A stretch of 62,762 nucleotides of DNA from UBA2329 sp964577215 (GTDB taxonomy: Bacteria; Bacteroidota; Bacteroidia; Chitinophagales; Saprospiraceae). The position numbers were made by a program, and so were the translations under genes. The notes under the pieces are model-generated. The model made no database searches, was not told the origin of the DNA, and saw only the letters and a list, made by a program, of their open reading frames with translations. The stretch spans positions 1 through 62,762 of the forward strand of contig CAZNYK010000006.1 in the NCBI GenBank assembly GCA_964577215.1, written 5' to 3'. Position 1 is the stretch's first letter; every line of letters starts with the position of its first letter. Positions 53,438 to 62,626 of the stretch are shown here, piece by piece.

Positions 53438-53521
53438 TTTAAAGGCACGATCTAAAAATAATAATTCGGAAGATAATTGAAGCCGTCAACAGGTTTTTGC
53501 GTTGCAATATAGCCTTTGGAT

Positions 53522-53529
53522 TAATTTTG
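53522..53529 (+). promoter_or_regulatory. Candidate -7 box for small secreted protein
   Basis: TAATTTTG matches TAnnTTTG exactly, 22 bases before ATG 53552. A TTTG at 53496-53499 (22-base spacer) or a TTG at 53502-53504 (17-base spacer) may be the -33 element. Confidence 0.5.
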
Positions 53530-53551
53530 TCTCAAATCTGGAACAACGACC

Positions 53552-54127
53552 ATGATGCGTTTTCTCTACTTTGTATTCATCATCCTCTTTTGCGCAACCC
53601 TGCCTGCTCAGAGCCGCCTGCTCAACCCCTCCTTTGAAGGGGAGCCGCAGGACGCCACCGTACCCACGGGATGGCTTCCCTGCCAACCGGGCACTACGCC
53701 CGACATACTGCCAGGGGTGTGGGGCGTTTACCAGGAAGCTTCCCATGGAAATACCTTTGTAGGCCTTATCACCAGGGAGGACGGCAGTTGGGAAAGCATC
53801 GGCCAGCGCCTCAAAACGCCGCTCGAAGCAGGCGAGTGCTATACCTTTTCTCTCGACCTGGCATATTCCGGGACTTACGCAGGGTACAATTTGCCGCTGA
53901 AATTGCGAATTTGGGGGGCCGAAGCGAAATGCGGCAAAGACCTGATGGTTTGGGAATCTCCGATGATAAAACACCGCAGTTGGAAGCGCTACAAAGTGGA
54001 GTTTGTGACAAAGAAAAAGGTCAACTACATTTTATTGGAAGCTTTTTACAGCGAAGGGCGCTTTTCGCACCGGGGGAATATCCTGATTGATAATATTTCA
54101 TCCATACAGGGGTGCAACCGCGCCTGA
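53552..54127 (+). CDS. Small secreted protein, carbohydrate-binding-module-like
   Basis: This 191-residue protein has a signal peptide MMRFLYFVFIILFCATLPAQ. LLNPSFEGEPQ at the mature start, SWESIGQRLKTPLEAGECYTF in the middle and ILIDNISSI near the end give the jelly-roll pattern of CBM4_9-like or N-terminal domains of Bacteroidota OmpA-type proteins. It has no C-terminal sorting domain. It is divergent from the giant surface-protein gene, with each having its own -7 box. Function unknown. Confidence 0.75.
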   Translation: MMRFLYFVFIILFCATLPAQSRLLNPSFEGEPQDATVPTGWLPCQPGTTPDILPGVWGVYQEASHGNTFVGLITREDGSWESIGQRLKTPLEAGECYTFSLDLAYSGTYAGYNLPLKLRIWGAEAKCGKDLMVWESPMIKHRSWKRYKVEFVTKKKVNYILLEAFYSEGRFSHRGNILIDNISSIQGCNRA

Positions 54128-54136
54128 ATGCACGGC

Positions 54137-55072
54137 TCACCACCTCACCCTCACAGAGTCCAGCGCGGCATTATATCCTGCAAAAATGCCCCGCCCGTCT
54201 TCCACATTGGTGAACACAATTACCGGCTCGGAAAAAGGAGGCCCGGGGTTATCCTGCTGCCTGCCCACCGAACTGTAGAACCTGTAATAGTCTTCTGACA
54301 CAGTCCGTAGCTCTACATACAGGTGACCGAGCATTTCCCTGCCCTGCACTACGCGGGTTTGCATCGGGAAGGAAAAACTCACCCTGCGGCCGTTGAAGGA
54401 TTCGTCTTCAAACAAGACCCCGTCCTCTAAGTAGGCGGTGATCGTATTGTTGTTAATGGCCTGTCCGAAAGCAATGTGATTCAGCGTCTTGCCTGTTATC
54501 AGGGTATCTCCGGCCTCGGATATAACATACTCGAGGAGTTCCTGCTGAAAACGAAGGTGGTAGAAATTGTGGAAAGCGCCGGGATCGTCAAAGGTTACCG
54601 TGATTCGGTAATGGTGAACGGCCTCACCGGGGTCGGCCACGGGAGAAAACCCCGTGTGTACCGCCTCGATATCCCGGATGTTCACATGGCGGGGAATGCT
54701 GCTCCGGGCCGTTACAGGCCTGAAACCCGGCGCCGACACCTGCAATGAATATATCTCCCCTGCCAGGGGATAGTTCTCCGTACTTTGAAAAAAAGGAGCC
54801 GTCGATGAAGTTCCGGTGACCCGCCTCAGCTTTTCAAGAAATTCTTCGCCTCTGAAAAGCGACACTTCTGCATCTTCCGGGTAATCTGTCAGGGATGGAA
54901 CCAGCGCTGAACGGGTGGAAGAAACGGAAACGGCGAATGGCAAACCTGGGGAAAAGGTGCTGATGACAACCAACTCGGGAGCCGGGAGTTCAACTTCCAG
55001 TTCCACGGGCCGCTCACAGGTGGCGCCCATGAGCAGTATTGCAAGAAAAACCGCCGGTATGATCCGAACCAT
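54137..55072 (-). CDS. DUF4249 family lipoprotein
   Basis: This 311-residue lipoprotein has a signal MVRIIPAVFLAILLMGATC with lipid Cys near residue 19. VVISTFSPGLPFAVSVSSTR and DAEVSLFRGEEFLEKL at the N-terminus match DUF4249, outer-membrane lipoproteins normally encoded beside a TonB receptor. No receptor is adjacent here; the nearest is at 57633. Convergent with the small secreted protein gene (9 bases). Confidence 0.83.
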   Translation of the reverse strand: MVRIIPAVFLAILLMGATCERPVELEVELPAPELVVISTFSPGLPFAVSVSSTRSALVPSLTDYPEDAEVSLFRGEEFLEKLRRVTGTSSTAPFFQSTENYPLAGEIYSLQVSAPGFRPVTARSSIPRHVNIRDIEAVHTGFSPVADPGEAVHHYRITVTFDDPGAFHNFYHLRFQQELLEYVISEAGDTLITGKTLNHIAFGQAINNNTITAYLEDGVLFEDESFNGRRVSFSFPMQTRVVQGREMLGHLYVELRTVSEDYYRFYSSVGRQQDNPGPPFSEPVIVFTNVEDGRGIFAGYNAALDSVRVRW

Positions 55073-55133
55073 AATTCCAATAATGAAAAAAACGCGCCTT
55101 CAGTTTTAAAAATTAGAACTTTTCGGATATTTG

Positions 55134-56551
55134 ATGGAGAAAAATATGAGAACCTTACACAGCGGCGTATGTATTGCAGGCGCAGGCCCCGGCGGAGCCG
55201 CCGCCGCTTTGAAACTGAGCTACCTCGGAATTCCCTGCATATTAGCCGACAAGGCCCTGTTCCCGCGAGATAAAATCTGCGGCGATGCCGTCAGTGGAAA
55301 AGTAACTACCCTGTTGCACCGCCTCGATCCTCAAATCCTGCAAAGGTTTGACGGGCTGACCCACAAGCACACCGGCGTATGGGGCATACGCTTCATTGCG
55401 CCCAACGGTAAAGTATTGGACATCCCGTTCGGCGGGGGTATCATGCCCGATACCGCTTCCTCCCCCGGGTATGTGTGCAGGCGTTTGGACCTTGACAATT
55501 TCCTGGCAGAAGAAGTCAAACGGCGAGACAACATCACCTTCCTGGAGGAGACAGAGATACACCAATGCGAAAAAACGCCGGAGGGATATACCTTGTACGA
55601 CCGCTCCCGGAGCATTGCCATCCACTGTAAACTGCTGCTCATGGCCAACGGCGCGCACTCCGCTTTCAGCAGGAAAACAGCCGGACTGGAAAAAGACCCC
55701 GCTCATCACGCCGCCGCCGTGCGGGCGTATTTCAAAAATGTGAACGGCATCCGGGAGGGCAATTTCATCGAACTGCACTTCCTGCGCTCCATCCTGCCCG
55801 GATATTTCTGGATTTTCCCCCTGCCCGACGGCCGCGCCAACGTAGGCCTCGGCATTCGCAGCGACATCGTAGGCCGCAAACGGATCAACCTGCGCCGCAC
55901 TTTTTACGAACTCATCGCTGAGCATCCTCTTTTAAAGGAGCGTTTTGCCCATGCCGAACAGGAAGGCGAACTGGAGGGCTACGGCCTGCCGCTCGGCTCC
56001 AAACCGCGCTCTATCTCCGGCGAAAACTTCATGCTCCTCGGCGATGCCGGCCACCTCATCGACCCGCTCACCGGCGAGGGGATCGGCAATGCGTTCTACA
56101 GCGGCATCATTGCTGCCGAGCAGGCGCAGAGGTGCCTGGAAGAGAACAATTTTTCCGCCGCATTTCTCAAAGACTACGACAGGCGCGTGGCCCGGGTGCT
56201 CGGCTCTGAAATGCAGTTGAGTTACCGCCTGCAACGCATGTTGCAATATCCGGTTATTGCCGCTTTCTTAGCCAACGTCATTGCCGGCAATGCGCGCATC
56301 ATTTCCGCATTCACCAATATGTACACCGATTTCGAACTGCGCTTGCAGTTGGTCAATCCCTTGTTTTGGTTGAGGATGATGTGGAAGAAGAGNNNNNNNN
56401 NNNNNNNNNNNNNNNNNNNNNNNNNNNNNNNNNNNNNNNNNNNNNNNNNNNNNNNNNNNNNNNNNNNNNNNNNNNNNNNNNNNNNNNNNNNNTGCGCTTG
56501 CAGTTGGTCAATCCCTTGTTTTGGTTGAGGATGATGTGGAAGAAGAGATAG
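55134..56551 (+). CDS. Geranylgeranyl reductase family flavoprotein (split by false gap)
   Basis: This FAD-dependent oxidoreductase is related to geranylgeranyl reductases. It has GAGPGGAAAALKLSYLGI at about residues 15-32, DKALFPRDKICGDAVSGKV near residues 38-56, and GDAGHLIDPLTGEGIGNAFYSG near residues 304-325. It probably reduces isoprenoid or related double bonds. ATG 55134 is used (a TTG sits just before). The frame is interrupted by 100 N at 56393, but the 54 bases before the gap recur after it. Removing gap and duplicate gives a protein of about 420 residues ending FWLRMMWKKR and TAG at 56549. Confidence 0.88.
56393..56492. other. Scaffold gap (100 N), false: flanks overlap
   Basis: The bases 56339-56392 and 56493-56546 are the same sequence, so two overlapping contigs were joined with a placeholder. 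True gap length is most likely negative (overlap of about 54 bases). Confidence 0.93.
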
Positions 56552-56554
56552 CGT

Positions 56555-56602
56555 AGCGGCGACTTCAGGCGCCGAACAGGCCCGGCGACTGAAGTCGCCG
56601 GT
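56555..56602. repeat. REP-like palindrome, gcgacttcagtcgcc family
   Basis: The arms at 56555-56573 and 56584-56602 pair with two mismatches and a 10-base loop. The core matches the palindrome at 2934-2986. It lies between two convergent genes, 4 bases after one stop and 4 before the other. Confidence 0.85.
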
Positions 56603-56605
56603 ACT

Positions 56606-57466
56606 TCAGTCCCCGTGCAGCGCCTGGTAAGCCTCCACGGGCCGGTCGGTAGCCAGGATTCCCGCCCCTCGCTCCACGAACTGGCGATAGGTATGCTCTC
56701 CGCGGGCTTTGGCCATATTGTCCAAGTTTCCAAGCGTACCCAGGATAGCCGGAATATTTAATACTTTGAGCCTTTCATAGAGTTCCGGCGCCGGTTCGCG
56801 GGTACCTACAAAAGCTAAGAGGTTTTTCGGCGGAATGCCGGCGGCGAGGGTGCGCTCTACTTCTTCGAGATTGCGCATATTGGCCGAGATGACAATGCGG
56901 GGATTGAGCGCATGCACTTTGGCGGCATCGGCGGCATTGTAGGTGATGACGGCGGCCCTGTTTTCCAGGTCGAAGCGCCCTATCATTTCCACCACCAAAT
57001 TAAATGGCACATTGCGTTTGACATCCACCGTGAGCACGGCGCCGCGGTCTTTTGTCCATTGGAGGGCATCGGCAAAGAGGGGGATTTTGTATCCGGTCAC
57101 ATTGCCTTCATTATCTTTAAGCCGGAGCTCTTGCAGCTCGGCCCAGGTGCGGGCGGCCACTGGCCCGGCGCCTGTGGTAGTGCGGTCGAGGGTATTGTCG
57201 TGCAGGAGGAGGAGCACGCTGTCTTTGCTCATCTCCACGTCAAACTCGATGACAGCGGGTATTAGCGAAAGCGTGTGGTCGAAGGTCTCAAGGCAATTTT
57301 CGGGAAAGCCCGGGGAGACGGGGCCGCCGCGGTGCGCGCTGACGAGAATTTCCTTTCTGAAGAAGTCGCCCAAGCCTTCACCCGGTATGGAGAAAGAATG
57401 GTATGACTGACATTGGATTGAAATCGCGGTCAAGGCCGGAAACAGGAATAGCAGTAAGCGTTTCAT
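56606..57466 (-). CDS. Secreted glycerophosphodiester phosphodiesterase family protein
   Basis: This 286-residue protein has a signal peptide (about 1-20, MKRLLLFLFPALTAISIQC). The GDPD barrel has HRGGPVSPGFPENCLETF (His near residue 45, Glu-Asn), EFDVEMSKDSVLLLLHDNTLDRTT (metal-binding E-x-D and catalytic His) and VDVKRN. It hydrolyses glycerophosphodiesters to glycerol-3-phosphate, or acts on a related substrate, in the periplasm. The Cys at about residue 19 may be a lipid site, but the lipobox is poor. The start is ATG 57466. Confidence 0.92.
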   Translation of the reverse strand: MKRLLLFLFPALTAISIQCQSYHSFSIPGEGLGDFFRKEILVSAHRGGPVSPGFPENCLETFDHTLSLIPAVIEFDVEMSKDSVLLLLHDNTLDRTTTGAGPVAARTWAELQELRLKDNEGNVTGYKIPLFADALQWTKDRGAVLTVDVKRNVPFNLVVEMIGRFDLENRAAVITYNAADAAKVHALNPRIVISANMRNLEEVERTLAAGIPPKNLLAFVGTREPAPELYERLKVLNIPAILGTLGNLDNMAKARGEHTYRQFVERGAGILATDRPVEAYQALHGD

Positions 57467-57578
57467 TTACAAAATTTTAAATTAGCTGAAAGGCATTTCG
57501 TGAGGTCGAAGTTACGCGCTTTGAAAAAAGCGTTTCGCAAAAACTGAAAAAATTCACATTCCGTTTACATTGTCTGCT

Positions 57579-57586
57579 TACCTTTG
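57579..57586 (+). promoter_or_regulatory. Candidate -7 box upstream of Oar receptor gene
   Basis: TACCTTTG is an exact TAnnTTTG match 46 bases before the ATG at 57633. No good -33 is seen. Confidence 0.5.
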
Positions 57587-57632
57587 CGGCTGTTAAGAAA
57601 CGTTAACAAAATTCCTCACAAAATTTCATCTT

Positions 57633-60600
57633 ATGAGAAGCATCTTACAGACCGCTCTCAAGGGGATGTGCAGCATCTCCTTGATTGTAGCCGTGCTTTT
57701 GGGTGTGTCCACCCAGGCTTATGCTCAGGTAACCACCTCCTCTATGGGGGGCAGGATTATCGACGAAAACGGCGATGCCCTGATCGGGGCCACCGTGATC
57801 GCGGTTCATGTACCTTCCGGTACGCGCTATGGAACGACCACGAATGAAGACGGACGCTACATCTTGCCCGCCATCCGCGTGGGTGGTCCCTATTCCGTAA
57901 CGGTAAGTTACACGGGTTACAAAGAACAAACCCGGGAGAACATCTTCGCCAGCCTTGGCGCCCGCGCCACGGTGGATGTAGAGTTGTCAGAAGACGTCAT
58001 TGAGTTGGGCGTGGTCAGTGTGACTTCTCAGCGCAATGATATTTTCAGCGGCAACCGCACAGGCGCCGGTGTCAACGTCACCGCTGATGCTTTCAATGCC
58101 GCGCCTACCCTCAGCCGCAACTTCCAGGACTTTGCGCGCTTGGTTCCGCAGGCACGGGGCAACTCCTTCGCCGGCCAAGACGACCGTCTCAACAATATCA
58201 CTATTGACGGCTCTATCTTCAACAACAGCTTCGGCCTTGCAGGCCAGCCCGGCGGCCGTACCGGCACGGCGCCGATCTCATTGGACGCCATTGAAGAAAT
58301 ACAGTTCAACCTCGCCCCGTACGACGTGCGCCAGTCGGGCTTTGTAGGCGCCGGCATCAACGCCGTGACCCGCTCCGGTACGAACGAATTCTCCGGCTCT
58401 GTGTTCGGCAACCTGCAAAACGAAGGTTTCGTGGGTAAACAAGCCCGGGACCGCGATGTGGCCGTTACGGAATTCAAAAACGTACAGGCAGGCTTTCGCC
58501 TCGGCGGCCCGATCATCAAAAACAAGCTCTTTTTCTTCGTAAACGGCGAGATCGAGCGCCGCAACGAACCATTCCAGCGCCGCGCATTCCAGCCTGGTGA
58601 GACCCCGGGCGGAAACGTTTCCAACGTAGCCGCTGCCGATTTGGTGCGCGTTTCCAATTTCCTGCGCAATGAGTTCGGCTATGAAACCGGTCCGTACGAA
58701 GGATATGATTTTGAGAACACCAGCGATAAGTTCTTAGTAAAATTGGATTACAACCTCTCCGACCAGCACAAAATAGCCGTTCGCTACAGCCACCTCAATT
58801 CTTCCCGCGATGTGATTGTGAGCGGCAGTAGTTCGCTCGGGTTCGGCAACCGCAGCGGCTTTAACGGTTTGAGCTTCCAAAACTCCAACTACATTCAGAA
58901 CGAGAACATCCGCTCCATCATCGCAGAAGTCAACTCGGTGTTCGGCGGCAAGATCGCCAACAAGTTCTCCGCCGGCTTTACTTACCAGAATGAAGACCGC
59001 GGATCCCGCGGCGATTTCTTCCCGCTCATCGAGATCCAAAACAACGGCCAGACCTACATCTCTGCAGGCTTCGAGCCTTTTACCCCTGCAAACCAGTTGT
59101 CCTACAGGACCTACCAGTTGCAGGACAACCTCTCCATCTACCTCAACAAGCACACGGTCACTGCCGGGTTGAACTTGGAGCGCCTGGAGTTCAAAAACGT
59201 GTTCTTCCCGGGTTCCCAGGGCGTGTTCGTGTATAACTCGATCGACGATTTCTTCACCGATCTGAACGGTTACCTGGATAACCCGAACCGCACCAGCGGC
59301 GACGTTTCCGTGCGCCGCTTCCAGTATCGCTATGCCAACGGCAGCCTCGATCTGCCCACCAACCCGACACTCGGCGTACCCGAACCTGTGCAACCTACCA
59401 AAGTGTGGTACGGCGGCCTCTACCTCCAGGATGAGTGGGAAGCTACCAACAACTTCAATCTCACCGTGGGCTTGCGCGCCGATATCCCCATCTTCGACGA
59501 TACCGGATTTGAAAATGACGCCGTAGCCGGCATGAACTTCCTGGAGGGGCGCAAAGTAAGCACTGCCAAGCTGCCTGATTCCAAGATACTTTGGTCGCCC
59601 CGCGTCGGTTTCAACTGGGACGTGCTGAGCAACAAGTCGCTGCAAGTGCGCGGCGGTACGGGCATCTTCACCGGCCGCCCGGCATTCGTGTGGATTTCCA
59701 ACCAGATCGGCAACAACGGCGTATTGACCGGATTTGAGCAAATTGACAATACCACCACCCGTTTCTTCACGCCGAATCCGATACAATTCGTTGCCAATCC
59801 CAACGCGCTGCCTTCTTCATATGAACTGGCGCTTACCGACAACGACTTCAAATTCCCGCAGGTATGGCGCAGCAACTTCGCCGTGGATGCCAAACTCCCC
59901 TGGGACCTCGTAGGAACAGTGGAATTTATCTACAACAAGAACGTGAACGCCATAAACTACCTCAACATTAACGAGGTAGCTGCTACCAACACTTTTGCAG
60001 GCCCGGACAACCGCCCGCGCTACCCGGGTTCGGGCCTTTCCGGCGGTGCGTTCAACAATGCAGCGCGCCTCAACCCGTCAGTGGTTAACGCCATTTACCT
60101 GACCAACACCAATGAGGGCTCTGCCTACACCGCCACTTTCCAATTGGAAAAGCGTTTTACCCAGGGTCTTTTCGCACGCGTAGCCTATAACTACGGTTCA
60201 GCCATGGACCTCATCAGCGCAGGCTCCATCGCCGCGGGTTCCTGGAACGGCAATGCCACGGTGCGGGGCAACAACTCTCCCGACCTGGCCTTCTCCAACA
60301 ACGATCAGCGCCACCGCTTCCTCGGCGCGGTTACTTACCGCAAAGAATACGGAGGCTTCACTGCCAGCCAGATCGGTCTGATATTTGAAAGCCGCAATAT
60401 CGGTCGCTTCACGTATGTATATAACCAGGACATGAACGGCGACGGCGTAAACGGCAACGACCTTATGTTTGTGCCCAACCGCGCCAGCGACCTGCGCTTC
60501 CTTTCACTCACCACCGGCGGCGTAACCTTCACGCCGGAGCAGCAAGCGGCAGCCCTCGATGCTTACATCGATCAGGACAAGTATCTCAGCACCCGCCGCG

Positions 60601-60953
60601 GACAGTATGCCGAGCGCAACGGCGCACTCCTGCCCTGGATCACCACGCTGGATCTTTCCTTCGCCCAGGACTTCTTCATCAATGCCGGCGGCAAGCGCAA
60701 CACGCTGCAATTCCGTATTGACGTGTTCAACTTTACCAACCTGATCAACAAGAATTGGGGCGTATTCCAGTCTGTTATCCAGACCCGTCCGCTCTCTTTT
60801 GCCGGCGTTGCAGCCGACGGCACTCCGCAGTTCCGCATGGCAACCCGCACCGTTGGCGGTCAGCCGCAACTCTTGTCTGAGACATTCCAGTACAATGCCA
60901 ACATTGCCGACGTGTATCGCTTCCAACTCGGCCTGCGCTATACGTTTAACTAA
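57633..60953 (+). CDS. Oar-like TonB-dependent receptor
   Basis: This 1106-residue outer-membrane protein has a signal peptide (about 1-32, ending AYAQ). A carboxypeptidase regulatory-like domain (about 38-120) includes GGRIIDENGDALIGATVIA. The plug (about 125-245) has DRLNNITIDGSIFNN and EEIQFNLAPYDVRQSGFVGA, and a large barrel ends LGLRYTFN, a typical C-terminal strand. The layout is that of Oar proteins of myxobacteria and Bacteroidota, which are linked to adhesion, development or export of small secreted proteins. The start is ATG 57633; a clear terminator follows. Confidence 0.94.
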   Translation: MRSILQTALKGMCSISLIVAVLLGVSTQAYAQVTTSSMGGRIIDENGDALIGATVIAVHVPSGTRYGTTTNEDGRYILPAIRVGGPYSVTVSYTGYKEQTRENIFASLGARATVDVELSEDVIELGVVSVTSQRNDIFSGNRTGAGVNVTADAFNAAPTLSRNFQDFARLVPQARGNSFAGQDDRLNNITIDGSIFNNSFGLAGQPGGRTGTAPISLDAIEEIQFNLAPYDVRQSGFVGAGINAVTRSGTNEFSGSVFGNLQNEGFVGKQARDRDVAVTEFKNVQAGFRLGGPIIKNKLFFFVNGEIERRNEPFQRRAFQPGETPGGNVSNVAAADLVRVSNFLRNEFGYETGPYEGYDFENTSDKFLVKLDYNLSDQHKIAVRYSHLNSSRDVIVSGSSSLGFGNRSGFNGLSFQNSNYIQNENIRSIIAEVNSVFGGKIANKFSAGFTYQNEDRGSRGDFFPLIEIQNNGQTYISAGFEPFTPANQLSYRTYQLQDNLSIYLNKHTVTAGLNLERLEFKNVFFPGSQGVFVYNSIDDFFTDLNGYLDNPNRTSGDVSVRRFQYRYANGSLDLPTNPTLGVPEPVQPTKVWYGGLYLQDEWEATNNFNLTVGLRADIPIFDDTGFENDAVAGMNFLEGRKVSTAKLPDSKILWSPRVGFNWDVLSNKSLQVRGGTGIFTGRPAFVWISNQIGNNGVLTGFEQIDNTTTRFFTPNPIQFVANPNALPSSYELALTDNDFKFPQVWRSNFAVDAKLPWDLVGTVEFIYNKNVNAINYLNINEVAATNTFAGPDNRPRYPGSGLSGGAFNNAARLNPSVVNAIYLTNTNEGSAYTATFQLEKRFTQGLFARVAYNYGSAMDLISAGSIAAGSWNGNATVRGNNSPDLAFSNNDQRHRFLGAVTYRKEYGGFTASQIGLIFESRNIGRFTYVYNQDMNGDGVNGNDLMFVPNRASDLRFLSLTTGGVTFTPEQQAAALDAYIDQDKYLSTRRGQYAERNGALLPWITTLDLSFAQDFFINAGGKRNTLQFRIDVFNFTNLINKNWGVFQSVIQTRPLSFAGVAADGTPQFRMATRTVGGQPQLLSETFQYNANIADVYRFQLGLRYTFN

Positions 60954-60997
60954 TTGACTCTCGTTGGCGAGACTTCAAAAGTTTCGCAACCCTTGGG

Positions 60998-61032
60998 AAG
61001 CCGCTTCGGATACCGGAGCGGCTTCTTCTTTT
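60998..61032 (+). terminator. Rho-independent terminator after Oar gene
   Basis: A 12-base stem (60998-61009 with 61013-61024, one G-U pair) and a 3-base loop are followed by cttctttt. It is 44 bases after the stop and is the best intrinsic terminator in the window. Confidence 0.88.
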
Positions 61033-61039
61033 GCGTATT

Positions 61040-61071
61040 TTTGGTCAATTCCGGAAAAATCCGTAATTTTA
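61040..61071 (+). promoter_or_regulatory. Candidate promoter for lamin-tail protein gene
   Basis: TTTG at 61040-61043 and TAATTTTA at 61064-61071 have a 20-base spacer, close to the Bacteroidota TTTG / TAnnTTTG pattern. The ATG follows 25 bases later. Confidence 0.5.
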
Positions 61072-61096
61072 TAGTTAAGTCAAAAAATCAAAAACC

Positions 61097-62626
61097 ATGA
61101 AAAAAACCACCTTCGCTATCTGTTTTCTCTTAGCCGGCGTATGGGCTTGGGCGCTGAATCGCTCATGGGAGACGCCTTCCTGCCGGTTTACCGCCTCGGT
61201 ATCCGAAATCTCAACCGCCTTGCCGGCTTCGACGCCGGAGGACCGCCTCGTCATCACCGAATTCATGTACAATAATCCCGGCGTTGACGATTACGAATTT
61301 ATCGAAGTCTTCAATGCGGGCGATATCGTGCTGCATCTTGAGGGATACCGCTTCACGCAGGGCATCACCTTCACTTTTCCCGCTTTAACACTGATGCCCA
61401 ATGAATATGTATTAGTGGCCATTGATTCCGTCCAGTTTCGCCAGGCATTCAATCTCACTGCCTTCCAGTGGGATGCCGGGCAGGCGCTCAACAATACCGG
61501 AGAACTGATCATTCTGGAGGATGCATCCGGCAACATATTGGACTCCCTGCGTTATTCCGCCATGGGCCCCTGGCCTGTGGAAGCCAACGGCGGCGGCTCT
61601 TCGCTTCAGCTTTGCGACCCCGCCTCCGACAACAGCCTTGCTTCCAATTGGGCGCCCTCCTACGCCGGTACGGGCTTTATTGTGAATGGGATCGAAATAT
61701 TGGCCACACCCGGCGCGCCCAATAACTGCACCCCGCCGCCGCCGCCCGATTACCCCCCCTACCCTGTCGGTTTGGTCACCACCGTAAACAACCTGGGCGT
61801 TACCGACTCGCTCAATGTGCGATGCCAGCTCCAGGGCGTGGTGTATGGCATCAACCTCCGTACCGCAGGTTTGCAATTTACCATGATTGACGCTGCCGAC
61901 GACGGCATCGGCGTATTCAGCTCCAATGCCACCTACGGCTATACAGTGACCGAGGGCGATGAAATCATCATCAGGGGGCGCGTAACCCAGTTCAACGGCC
62001 TGACGCAAATACAGCCGGATACGCTCTGGGTGGTATCGCAGGGCAATTCGCTCTTTGCTCCTGCCACCGTGACCCAATTGGACGAAAGTACCGAGTCGCA
62101 ATTGGTGCGCATAGAGAACCTGAGCCTCGTCAACCCGGCACAATGGACCAATACCGGCACCGGTTTCAATGTAGATGTCACCAACGGCTCCACGGTATTC
62201 CAGATGCGCATCGTATCCACGAGCAATATTTTCGGCACGCCGGCGCCCACGGTCGGCTTCAATCTCACCGGCATAGGCGGCCAATTCGACACCTCTTCGT
62301 CTTATACGGAGGGCTACCAGATTTTCCCGAGATACCTTGCGGACATTGACTTAGTGAACTCCGTCGAGGCCGGGGCCATACAAACGACGGGCATCACGCT
62401 GAGCCCCAATCCAAACCGGGGAGAAGTGCTGATACAAAGTGCAACGCCATTTGATGCTCTCAGGGTGACTGACGTGAACGGGCGCGCGGTGTTTTTCAAC
62501 TGGTTCAGCCCGCGGGAGGAAATGCGCTTCAACACTTCTTCACTGGCGCCGGGCATCTACATAGTGACGCTCATTAGCGGAAAGGAAATGAGGACGGTTC
62601 AGATGGTGGTGGCGGGCAGGCGCTAA
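61097..62626 (+). CDS. Lamin-tail domain protein with T9SS type A sorting domain
   Basis: This 509-residue secreted protein has an N-terminal signal (MKKTTFAICFLLAGVWAWA). A lamin-tail domain (about 52-200) has VITEFMYNNPGVDDYEFIEV and SSLQLCDPASDNSLASNWAPS. An OB-fold-like nucleic-acid-binding-type region (about 215-420) has NVRCQLQGVVYGIN and DEIIIRGRVTQFNGLTQIQ. The C-terminal T9SS domain has LSPNPNRGEVLIQ and LAPGIYIVTLISG. Lamin-tail domains in bacterial exoproteins often accompany nucleases or phosphatases; none is seen here. The start is ATG 61097. Confidence 0.92.
   Translation: MKKTTFAICFLLAGVWAWALNRSWETPSCRFTASVSEISTALPASTPEDRLVITEFMYNNPGVDDYEFIEVFNAGDIVLHLEGYRFTQGITFTFPALTLMPNEYVLVAIDSVQFRQAFNLTAFQWDAGQALNNTGELIILEDASGNILDSLRYSAMGPWPVEANGGGSSLQLCDPASDNSLASNWAPSYAGTGFIVNGIEILATPGAPNNCTPPPPPDYPPYPVGLVTTVNNLGVTDSLNVRCQLQGVVYGINLRTAGLQFTMIDAADDGIGVFSSNATYGYTVTEGDEIIIRGRVTQFNGLTQIQPDTLWVVSQGNSLFAPATVTQLDESTESQLVRIENLSLVNPAQWTNTGTGFNVDVTNGSTVFQMRIVSTSNIFGTPAPTVGFNLTGIGGQFDTSSSYTEGYQIFPRYLADIDLVNSVEAGAIQTTGITLSPNPNRGEVLIQSATPFDALRVTDVNGRAVFFNWFSPREEMRFNTSSLAPGIYIVTLISGKEMRTVQMVVAGRR

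Noticed and set aside
53400..53480. Possible 26-residue peptide gene starting MDANNYDTAMQIY between the giant gene and the small secreted protein gene
   Set aside because: It covers the candidate promoter of the giant gene, has no family likeness and is short enough to arise by chance.
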